Shown piece by piece: positions 1 to 13,048 of a DNA stretch of 64,000 bases; the first letter of the stretch is position 1, and each line of letters opens with the position of its first letter. The stretch covers positions 186,001-250,000 of the forward strand of contig CAVNUY010000089.1 in assembly GCA_963691655.1 (NCBI GenBank). Direction: 5' to 3'. The position numbers and the translations under genes were made by a program. Below the pieces are notes generated by a model. It saw nothing but the letters and a program-made list of their open reading frames with translations. It ran no database searches and was not told the origin of the DNA. Origin of the DNA: Toxonevra muliebris (Eukaryota > Arthropoda > Insecta > Diptera > Pallopteridae).

Positions 1-775
1 TTTAATTCCGAATTTTAATTCCGAATTTTAATTCCGAATTTTAATTCCGAATTTTAATTCCGAATTTTAATTCCGAATTTTAATTCCGAATTTTAATTCC
101 GAATATTAATTCCGAATTTTAATTCCGAATTTTAATTCCGAATTTTAATTCCGAATTTTAATTCCGAATTTTAATTCCGAATTTTAATTCCGAATTTTAA
201 TTCCGAATTTTAACTCCGAATTCTAATTCCGAATTTTAATTCCGAATATTAATTCCGAATTTTAATTCCGAATTTTAATTCCGAATTTTAATTCCGAATT
301 TTAATTCCGAATTTTAATTCCGAATTTTAATTCCGAATTTTAATTCCGAATTTTAATTCCGAATATTAATTCCGAATTTTAATTCCGAATTTTAATTCCG
401 AATTTTAATTCCGAATTTTAATTCCGAATTTTAATTCCGAATTTTAATTCCGAATTTTAATTCCGAATTTTAATTCCGAATTTTAATTCCGAATTTTAAT
501 TCCGAATTTTAATTCCGAATTTTAATTCCGAATTTTAATTCCGAAATTTAATTCCGAATTTTAATTCCGAAATTTAATTCCGAATTTTAACTCCGAATTT
601 TAATTCCGAATTTTAATTCCGAATTTTAATTCCGAATTTTAATTCCGAATTTTAATTCCGAATTTTAATTCCGAATTTTAGTTCCGAATTTTAATTCCGA
701 ATTTTAATTTCGAATTTTAATTTCGATTTTTATTTTCGAATTTCAATTTCGAATTTTAATTTCGAATTTAAATTT
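1..775 (+). repeat. TTCCG-subfamily lead-in segment
   Basis: Up to about 712 almost every unit is AATTTTAATTCCG. Scattered variants include AATATT units starting near 101, 244 and 361, spaced by whole units (143 and 117 bp), AAATTT units near 545-575 and AACTCC near 590. From about 713 the spelling changes to TTTCG, with a distinctive CGATTTTTATTTTCG stretch near 724-738. The segment lines up with 35,501-36,275 near its right end: TTAGTTCCG at 681 matches 36,181, and the CGTATTTT landmark at 776 matches 36,276, both at an offset of 35,500. Confidence 0.85.
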
Positions 776-3700
776 CGTATTTTAATTTCGAATTTCAATT
801 TCGAAGTTTAATTTCGAATTTCAATTCCGAATTTTAATTTCGAATTTTAATTTCGAATTTTAATTTCGAATTTCAATTTCGAATTTTAATTTCGAATTTT
901 AATTTCGAATTTAAATTTCGAATTTTAGTTTCGAATTTAATTTCGAATTTTAATTTCGAATTTTAATTTCGAATTTCAATTTCGAATTTTAATTTCGAAT
1001 TTTAATTTCGAATTTAATTTCGAATTTTAATTTCGAATTTTAATTTCGAATTTTAATTCCGAATTTTAATTCCGAATTTTAATTTCGAATTTTAATTTCG
1101 AATTTTAATTTCGAATTTCAATTTCGAATTTTAATTTCGAATTTTAATTTCGAATTTAAATTTCGAATTTAAATTTCGAATTTTAATTTCGAATTTTAAT
1201 TTCGAATTTTAATTTCGAATTTTAATTTCGAATTTTAATTTCGAATTTCAAATTCGAATTTTAATTCCGAATTTTATTTCCGAATTTTAATTCCGAATTT
1301 TAATTCCGAATTTTAATTCCGAATTTCAATTTCGAATTTTAATTTCGAATTTTAATTTCGAATTTTAATTCCTAATTTTAATTCCGAATTTTAATTCCGA
1401 ATTTTAATTCCGAATTTTAATTCCGAATTTTAATTCCGAATTTTAATTCCGAATTTAAATTTCGAATCTAAATTTCGAATTTTAATTTCGAATTTTAATT
1501 TCGAATTTTAATTTCGAATTTTAATTTCGAATTTTAATTTCGAATTTCAATTTCGAATTTTAATTCCGAATTTTATTTCCGAATTTTAATTCCGAATTTT
1601 AATTCCGAATTTTAATTCCGAATCTCAATTTCGAATTTTAATTTCGAATTTTAATTTCGAATTTTAATTCCGAATTTTAATTTCGAATTTTAATTTCGAA
1701 TTTTAATTTCGAATTTCAATTTCGAATTTTAATTCCGAATTTTATTTCCGAATTTTAATTCCGAATTTTAATTCCGAATTTTAATTCCGAATTTCAATTT
1801 CGAATTTTAATTTCGAATTTTAATTTCGAATTTTAATTCCGAATTTTAATTCCGAATTTTAATTTCGAATTTTAATTTCGAATTTCAATTCCGAATTTTA
1901 ATTTCGAATTTTAATTTCGAATTTTAATTTCGAATTTCAATTTCGAATTTTAATTTCGAATTTTAATTTCGAATTTAAATTTCGAATTTTAGTTTCGAAT
2001 TTAATTTCGAATTTTAATTTCGAATTTTAATTTCGAATTTCAATTTCGAATTTTAATTTCGAATTTTAATTTCGAATTTAATTTCGAATTTTAATTTCGA
2101 ATTTTAATTTCGAATTTTAATTCCGAATTTTAATTCCGAATTTTAATTTCGAATTTTAATTTCGAATTTTAATTTCGAATTTCAATTTCGAATTTTAATT
2201 TCGAATTTTAATTTCGAATTTAAATTTCGAATTTAAATTTCGAATTTTAATTTCGAATTTTAATTTCGAATTTTAATTTCGAATTTTAATTTCGAATTTT
2301 AATTTCGAATTTCAAATTCGAATTTTAATTCCGAATTTTATTTCCGAATTTTAATTTCGAATTTTAATTCCGAATTTTAATTCCGAATTTCAATTTCGAA
2401 TTTTAATTTCGAATTTTAATTTCGAATTTTAATTCCGAATTTTAATTCCGAATTTTAATTCCGAATTTTAATTCCGAATTTTAATTCCGAATTTTAATTC
2501 CGAATTTAAATTTCGAATCTAAATTTCGAATTTTAATTTCGAATTTTAATTTCGAATTTTAATTTCGAATTTTAATTTCGAATTTTAATTTCGAATTTCA
2601 ATTTCGAATTTTAATTCCGAATTTTATTTCCGAATTTTAATTCCGAATTTTAATTCCGAATTTTAATTCCGAATCTCAATTTCGAATTTTAATTTCGAAT
2701 TTTAATTTCGAATTTTAATTCCGAATTTTAATTTCGAATTTTAATTTCGAATTTTAATTTCGAATTTCAATTTCGAATTTTAATTCCGAATTTTATTTCC
2801 GAATTTTAATTCCGAATTTTAATTCCGAATTTTAATTCCGAATTTCAATTTCGAATTTTAATTTCGAATTTTAATTTCGAATTTTAATTCCGAATTTTAA
2901 TTCCGAATTTTAATTTCGAATTTTAATTCCGAATTTTAATTCCGAACTTTAATTCCGAATTTCAATTTCGAATTTTAATTTCGAATTTTAATTCCGAATT
3001 TTAATTCCGAATTTTAATTCCGAATTTTAATTCCCAATTTTAATTACGAATTTTAATTTCGAATTTTAATTTCGAATTTTAATTTCGAATTTTAATTCCG
3101 AATTTTAATTCCGAATTTTAATTCCGAATTTTAATTCCGAATTTTAATTCCGAATTTTAATTCCGAATTTTAATTCCGAATATTAATTCCGAATTTAAAT
3201 TCCCAATTTTAATTAAGAATTTTAATTCCGAATTTTAAATTCGAATTTTAATTCCGAATTTTAATTCCGAATTTTAATTCCGAATTTTAATTTCGAATTT
3301 TAATTCCGAATTTTAATTCCGAATTTTAATTCCGAATTTTAATTCCGAATATTAATTCCGAATTTAAATTCCCAATTTTAATTCTGAATTTAAATTCCGA
3401 ATTTTAATTCCGAATTTTAATTCCGAATTTTAATTCCGAATTTTAATTCCGAATATTAATTCCGAATTTTAATTCCGAATTTTAATTTCGAATTTTAATT
3501 CCGAATTTTAATTCCGAATTTTAATTCCGAATTTTAATTCCGAATTTTAATTCCGAATTTTAATTCCGAATTTTAATTCCGAATTTTAATTCCGAATATT
3601 AATTCCGAATTTAAATTCCCAATTTTAATTCCGAATTTTAATTCCGAATTTTAATTTCGAATTTTAATTTCGAATTTAAATTTCGTATTTTAATTTCGAA

Positions 3701-4866
3701 TTTCAATTTCGAAGTTTAATTTCGAATTTCAATTTCGAATTTAAATTTCGAATTTCAATTTCGAATTTTAATTTCGAGTTTCAATTTCGAATTTTAATTT
3801 CGAATTTTAATTTCGAATTTTAATTTCGAATTTTAATTTCGAATTTTAATTTCGAATTTTAATTTCGAATTTTAATTTCGAATTTTAATTTCGAATTTAA
3901 ATTTCGAATTTTAATTTCGAATTTCAATTTCGAATTTTAATTTCGAATTTCAATTTCGAATTTTAATTTCGAATTTTAATTTCGAATTTTAATTTCGAAT
4001 TTTAATTTCGAATTTCAATTTCGAATTTTAATTTCGAATTTTAATTTCGAATTTTAATTTCGAATTTAAATTTCGAATTTCAATTTCGAATTTTAATTTC
4101 GAATTTTAATTTCGAATTTTTATTTCGAATTTTAATTTCGAATTTTAATTTCGAATTTTAATTTCGAATTTTAATTTCGAATTTTAATTTCGAATTTTAA
4201 TTTCGAATTTTAATTTCGAATTTTAATTTCGAATTTTAATTTCGAATTTCAATTTCGAATTTTAATTTCGAATTTAAATTTCGAATTTTAATTTCGAATT
4301 TCAATTTCGAATTTTAATTTCGAATTTAAATTTCGAATTTTAATTTCGAATTTCAATTTCGAATTTAAATTTCGAATTTCAATTTCGAATTTCAATTTCG
4401 AATTTTAATTTCGAATTTTAATTTCGAATTTTAATTTCGAATTTTAATTTCGAATTTTAATTTCGAATTTTAATTTCGAATTTTAATTTCGAATTTTAAT
4501 TTCGAAGTTTAATTTCGAATTTCAATTTCGAATTTAAATTTCGAATTTAAATTTCGAATTTTAATTTCGAATTTTAATTTCGAATTTCAATTTCGAATTT
4601 TAATTTCGAATTTCAATTTCGAATTTTAATTTCGAATTTCAATTTCGAATTTTAATTTCGAGTTTCAATTTCGAATTTTAATTCCGAATTTTAATTTCGA
4701 ATTTTAATTCCGAATTTTAATTCCGAATTTTAATTCCGAATTTTAATTCCGAATATTAATTCCGAATTTAAATTCCGAATTTTAATTCCGAATTTTAATT
4801 CCGAATATTAATTCCGAATTTAAATTCCCAATTTTAATTCCGAATTTTAATTCCGAATTTTAATTT
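776..4866 (+). repeat. 4,091-bp higher-order repeat, copy 1
   Basis: First of three consecutive copies. It begins at the landmark CGTATTTTAATTTCG (C at 776), which recurs at 4,867 and 8,958, exactly 4,091 bp apart each time. A second landmark of the same kind inside the copy (3,684) also recurs 4,091 bp later (7,775, 11,866). Rare variants such as TTCCTAATTTT, AATCTAAATTTCG, TTTATTTCCG, TTAATTAAG and AACTTTAATTCCG keep their order across copies. Sampled lines show no difference between copies. 4,091 is not a multiple of 13 because the HOR includes several 12-bp units. Confidence 0.93.
822..2920 (+). repeat. Nested ~1,064-bp subrepeat doublet inside the 4,091-bp HOR
   Basis: Landmarks recur 1,064 bp apart: TTTCAATTCCG (C827 and C1,891), TTTTAGTTTCG (G928 and G1,992) and TTTCAAATTCG (C1,255 and C2,319). 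Near AATCTAAATTTCG the distance falls to 1,051 (1,468 and 2,519), one unit shorter. The two halves are roughly 822-1,885 and 1,886-2,920. Because the doublet lies inside the larger HOR it is also present in copies 2 and 3 (about 4,913-7,011 and 9,004-11,102). Confidence 0.85.
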
Positions 4867-7800
4867 CGTATTTTAATTTCGAATTTCAATTTCGAAGTTT
4901 AATTTCGAATTTCAATTCCGAATTTTAATTTCGAATTTTAATTTCGAATTTTAATTTCGAATTTCAATTTCGAATTTTAATTTCGAATTTTAATTTCGAA
5001 TTTAAATTTCGAATTTTAGTTTCGAATTTAATTTCGAATTTTAATTTCGAATTTTAATTTCGAATTTCAATTTCGAATTTTAATTTCGAATTTTAATTTC
5101 GAATTTAATTTCGAATTTTAATTTCGAATTTTAATTTCGAATTTTAATTCCGAATTTTAATTCCGAATTTTAATTTCGAATTTTAATTTCGAATTTTAAT
5201 TTCGAATTTCAATTTCGAATTTTAATTTCGAATTTTAATTTCGAATTTAAATTTCGAATTTAAATTTCGAATTTTAATTTCGAATTTTAATTTCGAATTT
5301 TAATTTCGAATTTTAATTTCGAATTTTAATTTCGAATTTCAAATTCGAATTTTAATTCCGAATTTTATTTCCGAATTTTAATTCCGAATTTTAATTCCGA
5401 ATTTTAATTCCGAATTTCAATTTCGAATTTTAATTTCGAATTTTAATTTCGAATTTTAATTCCTAATTTTAATTCCGAATTTTAATTCCGAATTTTAATT
5501 CCGAATTTTAATTCCGAATTTTAATTCCGAATTTTAATTCCGAATTTAAATTTCGAATCTAAATTTCGAATTTTAATTTCGAATTTTAATTTCGAATTTT
5601 AATTTCGAATTTTAATTTCGAATTTTAATTTCGAATTTCAATTTCGAATTTTAATTCCGAATTTTATTTCCGAATTTTAATTCCGAATTTTAATTCCGAA
5701 TTTTAATTCCGAATCTCAATTTCGAATTTTAATTTCGAATTTTAATTTCGAATTTTAATTCCGAATTTTAATTTCGAATTTTAATTTCGAATTTTAATTT
5801 CGAATTTCAATTTCGAATTTTAATTCCGAATTTTATTTCCGAATTTTAATTCCGAATTTTAATTCCGAATTTTAATTCCGAATTTCAATTTCGAATTTTA
5901 ATTTCGAATTTTAATTTCGAATTTTAATTCCGAATTTTAATTCCGAATTTTAATTTCGAATTTTAATTTCGAATTTCAATTCCGAATTTTAATTTCGAAT
6001 TTTAATTTCGAATTTTAATTTCGAATTTCAATTTCGAATTTTAATTTCGAATTTTAATTTCGAATTTAAATTTCGAATTTTAGTTTCGAATTTAATTTCG
6101 AATTTTAATTTCGAATTTTAATTTCGAATTTCAATTTCGAATTTTAATTTCGAATTTTAATTTCGAATTTAATTTCGAATTTTAATTTCGAATTTTAATT
6201 TCGAATTTTAATTCCGAATTTTAATTCCGAATTTTAATTTCGAATTTTAATTTCGAATTTTAATTTCGAATTTCAATTTCGAATTTTAATTTCGAATTTT
6301 AATTTCGAATTTAAATTTCGAATTTAAATTTCGAATTTTAATTTCGAATTTTAATTTCGAATTTTAATTTCGAATTTTAATTTCGAATTTTAATTTCGAA
6401 TTTCAAATTCGAATTTTAATTCCGAATTTTATTTCCGAATTTTAATTTCGAATTTTAATTCCGAATTTTAATTCCGAATTTCAATTTCGAATTTTAATTT
6501 CGAATTTTAATTTCGAATTTTAATTCCGAATTTTAATTCCGAATTTTAATTCCGAATTTTAATTCCGAATTTTAATTCCGAATTTTAATTCCGAATTTAA
6601 ATTTCGAATCTAAATTTCGAATTTTAATTTCGAATTTTAATTTCGAATTTTAATTTCGAATTTTAATTTCGAATTTTAATTTCGAATTTCAATTTCGAAT
6701 TTTAATTCCGAATTTTATTTCCGAATTTTAATTCCGAATTTTAATTCCGAATTTTAATTCCGAATCTCAATTTCGAATTTTAATTTCGAATTTTAATTTC
6801 GAATTTTAATTCCGAATTTTAATTTCGAATTTTAATTTCGAATTTTAATTTCGAATTTCAATTTCGAATTTTAATTCCGAATTTTATTTCCGAATTTTAA
6901 TTCCGAATTTTAATTCCGAATTTTAATTCCGAATTTCAATTTCGAATTTTAATTTCGAATTTTAATTTCGAATTTTAATTCCGAATTTTAATTCCGAATT
7001 TTAATTTCGAATTTTAATTCCGAATTTTAATTCCGAACTTTAATTCCGAATTTCAATTTCGAATTTTAATTTCGAATTTTAATTCCGAATTTTAATTCCG
7101 AATTTTAATTCCGAATTTTAATTCCCAATTTTAATTACGAATTTTAATTTCGAATTTTAATTTCGAATTTTAATTTCGAATTTTAATTCCGAATTTTAAT
7201 TCCGAATTTTAATTCCGAATTTTAATTCCGAATTTTAATTCCGAATTTTAATTCCGAATTTTAATTCCGAATATTAATTCCGAATTTAAATTCCCAATTT
7301 TAATTAAGAATTTTAATTCCGAATTTTAAATTCGAATTTTAATTCCGAATTTTAATTCCGAATTTTAATTCCGAATTTTAATTTCGAATTTTAATTCCGA
7401 ATTTTAATTCCGAATTTTAATTCCGAATTTTAATTCCGAATATTAATTCCGAATTTAAATTCCCAATTTTAATTCTGAATTTAAATTCCGAATTTTAATT
7501 CCGAATTTTAATTCCGAATTTTAATTCCGAATTTTAATTCCGAATATTAATTCCGAATTTTAATTCCGAATTTTAATTTCGAATTTTAATTCCGAATTTT
7601 AATTCCGAATTTTAATTCCGAATTTTAATTCCGAATTTTAATTCCGAATTTTAATTCCGAATTTTAATTCCGAATTTTAATTCCGAATATTAATTCCGAA
7701 TTTAAATTCCCAATTTTAATTCCGAATTTTAATTCCGAATTTTAATTTCGAATTTTAATTTCGAATTTAAATTTCGTATTTTAATTTCGAATTTCAATTT

Positions 7801-8957
7801 CGAAGTTTAATTTCGAATTTCAATTTCGAATTTAAATTTCGAATTTCAATTTCGAATTTTAATTTCGAGTTTCAATTTCGAATTTTAATTTCGAATTTTA
7901 ATTTCGAATTTTAATTTCGAATTTTAATTTCGAATTTTAATTTCGAATTTTAATTTCGAATTTTAATTTCGAATTTTAATTTCGAATTTAAATTTCGAAT
8001 TTTAATTTCGAATTTCAATTTCGAATTTTAATTTCGAATTTCAATTTCGAATTTTAATTTCGAATTTTAATTTCGAATTTTAATTTCGAATTTTAATTTC
8101 GAATTTCAATTTCGAATTTTAATTTCGAATTTTAATTTCGAATTTTAATTTCGAATTTAAATTTCGAATTTCAATTTCGAATTTTAATTTCGAATTTTAA
8201 TTTCGAATTTTTATTTCGAATTTTAATTTCGAATTTTAATTTCGAATTTTAATTTCGAATTTTAATTTCGAATTTTAATTTCGAATTTTAATTTCGAATT
8301 TTAATTTCGAATTTTAATTTCGAATTTTAATTTCGAATTTCAATTTCGAATTTTAATTTCGAATTTAAATTTCGAATTTTAATTTCGAATTTCAATTTCG
8401 AATTTTAATTTCGAATTTAAATTTCGAATTTTAATTTCGAATTTCAATTTCGAATTTAAATTTCGAATTTCAATTTCGAATTTCAATTTCGAATTTTAAT
8501 TTCGAATTTTAATTTCGAATTTTAATTTCGAATTTTAATTTCGAATTTTAATTTCGAATTTTAATTTCGAATTTTAATTTCGAATTTTAATTTCGAAGTT
8601 TAATTTCGAATTTCAATTTCGAATTTAAATTTCGAATTTAAATTTCGAATTTTAATTTCGAATTTTAATTTCGAATTTCAATTTCGAATTTTAATTTCGA
8701 ATTTCAATTTCGAATTTTAATTTCGAATTTCAATTTCGAATTTTAATTTCGAGTTTCAATTTCGAATTTTAATTCCGAATTTTAATTTCGAATTTTAATT
8801 CCGAATTTTAATTCCGAATTTTAATTCCGAATTTTAATTCCGAATATTAATTCCGAATTTAAATTCCGAATTTTAATTCCGAATTTTAATTCCGAATATT
8901 AATTCCGAATTTAAATTCCCAATTTTAATTCCGAATTTTAATTCCGAATTTTAATTT
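4867..8957 (+). repeat. 4,091-bp higher-order repeat, copy 2
   Basis: Second head-to-tail copy, bounded by the CGTATTTT landmark at 4,867 and 8,958. Landmark order and spacing equal copy 1, including the internal landmark at 7,775. The unit before the boundary is AATTTTAATTTCG, whereas the start of copy 1 is preceded by AATTTAAATTTCG. This shows that the tandem junction differs from the original left flank, so 776 is close to the true left edge of the amplified block. Confidence 0.93.
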
Positions 8958-11900
8958 CGTATTTTAATTTCGAATTTCAATTTCGAAGTTTAATTTCGAA
9001 TTTCAATTCCGAATTTTAATTTCGAATTTTAATTTCGAATTTTAATTTCGAATTTCAATTTCGAATTTTAATTTCGAATTTTAATTTCGAATTTAAATTT
9101 CGAATTTTAGTTTCGAATTTAATTTCGAATTTTAATTTCGAATTTTAATTTCGAATTTCAATTTCGAATTTTAATTTCGAATTTTAATTTCGAATTTAAT
9201 TTCGAATTTTAATTTCGAATTTTAATTTCGAATTTTAATTCCGAATTTTAATTCCGAATTTTAATTTCGAATTTTAATTTCGAATTTTAATTTCGAATTT
9301 CAATTTCGAATTTTAATTTCGAATTTTAATTTCGAATTTAAATTTCGAATTTAAATTTCGAATTTTAATTTCGAATTTTAATTTCGAATTTTAATTTCGA
9401 ATTTTAATTTCGAATTTTAATTTCGAATTTCAAATTCGAATTTTAATTCCGAATTTTATTTCCGAATTTTAATTCCGAATTTTAATTCCGAATTTTAATT
9501 CCGAATTTCAATTTCGAATTTTAATTTCGAATTTTAATTTCGAATTTTAATTCCTAATTTTAATTCCGAATTTTAATTCCGAATTTTAATTCCGAATTTT
9601 AATTCCGAATTTTAATTCCGAATTTTAATTCCGAATTTAAATTTCGAATCTAAATTTCGAATTTTAATTTCGAATTTTAATTTCGAATTTTAATTTCGAA
9701 TTTTAATTTCGAATTTTAATTTCGAATTTCAATTTCGAATTTTAATTCCGAATTTTATTTCCGAATTTTAATTCCGAATTTTAATTCCGAATTTTAATTC
9801 CGAATCTCAATTTCGAATTTTAATTTCGAATTTTAATTTCGAATTTTAATTCCGAATTTTAATTTCGAATTTTAATTTCGAATTTTAATTTCGAATTTCA
9901 ATTTCGAATTTTAATTCCGAATTTTATTTCCGAATTTTAATTCCGAATTTTAATTCCGAATTTTAATTCCGAATTTCAATTTCGAATTTTAATTTCGAAT
10001 TTTAATTTCGAATTTTAATTCCGAATTTTAATTCCGAATTTTAATTTCGAATTTTAATTTCGAATTTCAATTCCGAATTTTAATTTCGAATTTTAATTTC
10101 GAATTTTAATTTCGAATTTCAATTTCGAATTTTAATTTCGAATTTTAATTTCGAATTTAAATTTCGAATTTTAGTTTCGAATTTAATTTCGAATTTTAAT
10201 TTCGAATTTTAATTTCGAATTTCAATTTCGAATTTTAATTTCGAATTTTAATTTCGAATTTAATTTCGAATTTTAATTTCGAATTTTAATTTCGAATTTT
10301 AATTCCGAATTTTAATTCCGAATTTTAATTTCGAATTTTAATTTCGAATTTTAATTTCGAATTTCAATTTCGAATTTTAATTTCGAATTTTAATTTCGAA
10401 TTTAAATTTCGAATTTAAATTTCGAATTTTAATTTCGAATTTTAATTTCGAATTTTAATTTCGAATTTTAATTTCGAATTTTAATTTCGAATTTCAAATT
10501 CGAATTTTAATTCCGAATTTTATTTCCGAATTTTAATTTCGAATTTTAATTCCGAATTTTAATTCCGAATTTCAATTTCGAATTTTAATTTCGAATTTTA
10601 ATTTCGAATTTTAATTCCGAATTTTAATTCCGAATTTTAATTCCGAATTTTAATTCCGAATTTTAATTCCGAATTTTAATTCCGAATTTAAATTTCGAAT
10701 CTAAATTTCGAATTTTAATTTCGAATTTTAATTTCGAATTTTAATTTCGAATTTTAATTTCGAATTTTAATTTCGAATTTCAATTTCGAATTTTAATTCC
10801 GAATTTTATTTCCGAATTTTAATTCCGAATTTTAATTCCGAATTTTAATTCCGAATCTCAATTTCGAATTTTAATTTCGAATTTTAATTTCGAATTTTAA
10901 TTCCGAATTTTAATTTCGAATTTTAATTTCGAATTTTAATTTCGAATTTCAATTTCGAATTTTAATTCCGAATTTTATTTCCGAATTTTAATTCCGAATT
11001 TTAATTCCGAATTTTAATTCCGAATTTCAATTTCGAATTTTAATTTCGAATTTTAATTTCGAATTTTAATTCCGAATTTTAATTCCGAATTTTAATTTCG
11101 AATTTTAATTCCGAATTTTAATTCCGAACTTTAATTCCGAATTTCAATTTCGAATTTTAATTTCGAATTTTAATTCCGAATTTTAATTCCGAATTTTAAT
11201 TCCGAATTTTAATTCCCAATTTTAATTACGAATTTTAATTTCGAATTTTAATTTCGAATTTTAATTTCGAATTTTAATTCCGAATTTTAATTCCGAATTT
11301 TAATTCCGAATTTTAATTCCGAATTTTAATTCCGAATTTTAATTCCGAATTTTAATTCCGAATATTAATTCCGAATTTAAATTCCCAATTTTAATTAAGA
11401 ATTTTAATTCCGAATTTTAAATTCGAATTTTAATTCCGAATTTTAATTCCGAATTTTAATTCCGAATTTTAATTTCGAATTTTAATTCCGAATTTTAATT
11501 CCGAATTTTAATTCCGAATTTTAATTCCGAATATTAATTCCGAATTTAAATTCCCAATTTTAATTCTGAATTTAAATTCCGAATTTTAATTCCGAATTTT
11601 AATTCCGAATTTTAATTCCGAATTTTAATTCCGAATATTAATTCCGAATTTTAATTCCGAATTTTAATTTCGAATTTTAATTCCGAATTTTAATTCCGAA
11701 TTTTAATTCCGAATTTTAATTCCGAATTTTAATTCCGAATTTTAATTCCGAATTTTAATTCCGAATTTTAATTCCGAATATTAATTCCGAATTTAAATTC
11801 CCAATTTTAATTCCGAATTTTAATTCCGAATTTTAATTTCGAATTTTAATTTCGAATTTAAATTTCGTATTTTAATTTCGAATTTCAATTTCGAAGTTTA

Positions 11901-13048
11901 ATTTCGAATTTCAATTTCGAATTTAAATTTCGAATTTCAATTTCGAATTTTAATTTCGAGTTTCAATTTCGAATTTTAATTTCGAATTTTAATTTCGAAT
12001 TTTAATTTCGAATTTTAATTTCGAATTTTAATTTCGAATTTTAATTTCGAATTTTAATTTCGAATTTTAATTTCGAATTTAAATTTCGAATTTTAATTTC
12101 GAATTTCAATTTCGAATTTTAATTTCGAATTTCAATTTCGAATTTTAATTTCGAATTTTAATTTCGAATTTTAATTTCGAATTTTAATTTCGAATTTCAA
12201 TTTCGAATTTTAATTTCGAATTTTAATTTCGAATTTTAATTTCGAATTTAAATTTCGAATTTCAATTTCGAATTTTAATTTCGAATTTTAATTTCGAATT
12301 TTTATTTCGAATTTTAATTTCGAATTTTAATTTCGAATTTTAATTTCGAATTTTAATTTCGAATTTTAATTTCGAATTTTAATTTCGAATTTTAATTTCG
12401 AATTTTAATTTCGAATTTTAATTTCGAATTTCAATTTCGAATTTTAATTTCGAATTTAAATTTCGAATTTTAATTTCGAATTTCAATTTCGAATTTTAAT
12501 TTCGAATTTAAATTTCGAATTTTAATTTCGAATTTCAATTTCGAATTTAAATTTCGAATTTCAATTTCGAATTTCAATTTCGAATTTTAATTTCGAATTT
12601 TAATTTCGAATTTTAATTTCGAATTTTAATTTCGAATTTTAATTTCGAATTTTAATTTCGAATTTTAATTTCGAATTTTAATTTCGAAGTTTAATTTCGA
12701 ATTTCAATTTCGAATTTAAATTTCGAATTTAAATTTCGAATTTTAATTTCGAATTTTAATTTCGAATTTCAATTTCGAATTTTAATTTCGAATTTCAATT
12801 TCGAATTTTAATTTCGAATTTCAATTTCGAATTTTAATTTCGAGTTTCAATTTCGAATTTTAATTCCGAATTTTAATTTCGAATTTTAATTCCGAATTTT
12901 AATTCCGAATTTTAATTCCGAATTTTAATTCCGAATATTAATTCCGAATTTAAATTCCGAATTTTAATTCCGAATTTTAATTCCGAATATTAATTCCGAA
13001 TTTAAATTCCCAATTTTAATTCCGAATTTTAATTCCGAATTTTAATTT
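8958..13048 (+). repeat. 4,091-bp higher-order repeat, copy 3
   Basis: Third copy. It matches the previous copies through CCCAATTTTAATTCCG near 13,010 and up to C13,049-G13,050, where a fourth landmark is expected. There the sequence reads CGAATTTT instead of CGTATTTT, and the array jumps back into an alignment 1,209 bp upstream. The copy is therefore full length and the tandem run ends here. Confidence 0.92.

Noticed and set aside
1..775. Telomere at the start of the window
   Set aside because: The unit is not a G-rich telomeric motif, no terminal G/C strand asymmetry of the usual kind is present, and the same TTCCG runs occur inside the window.
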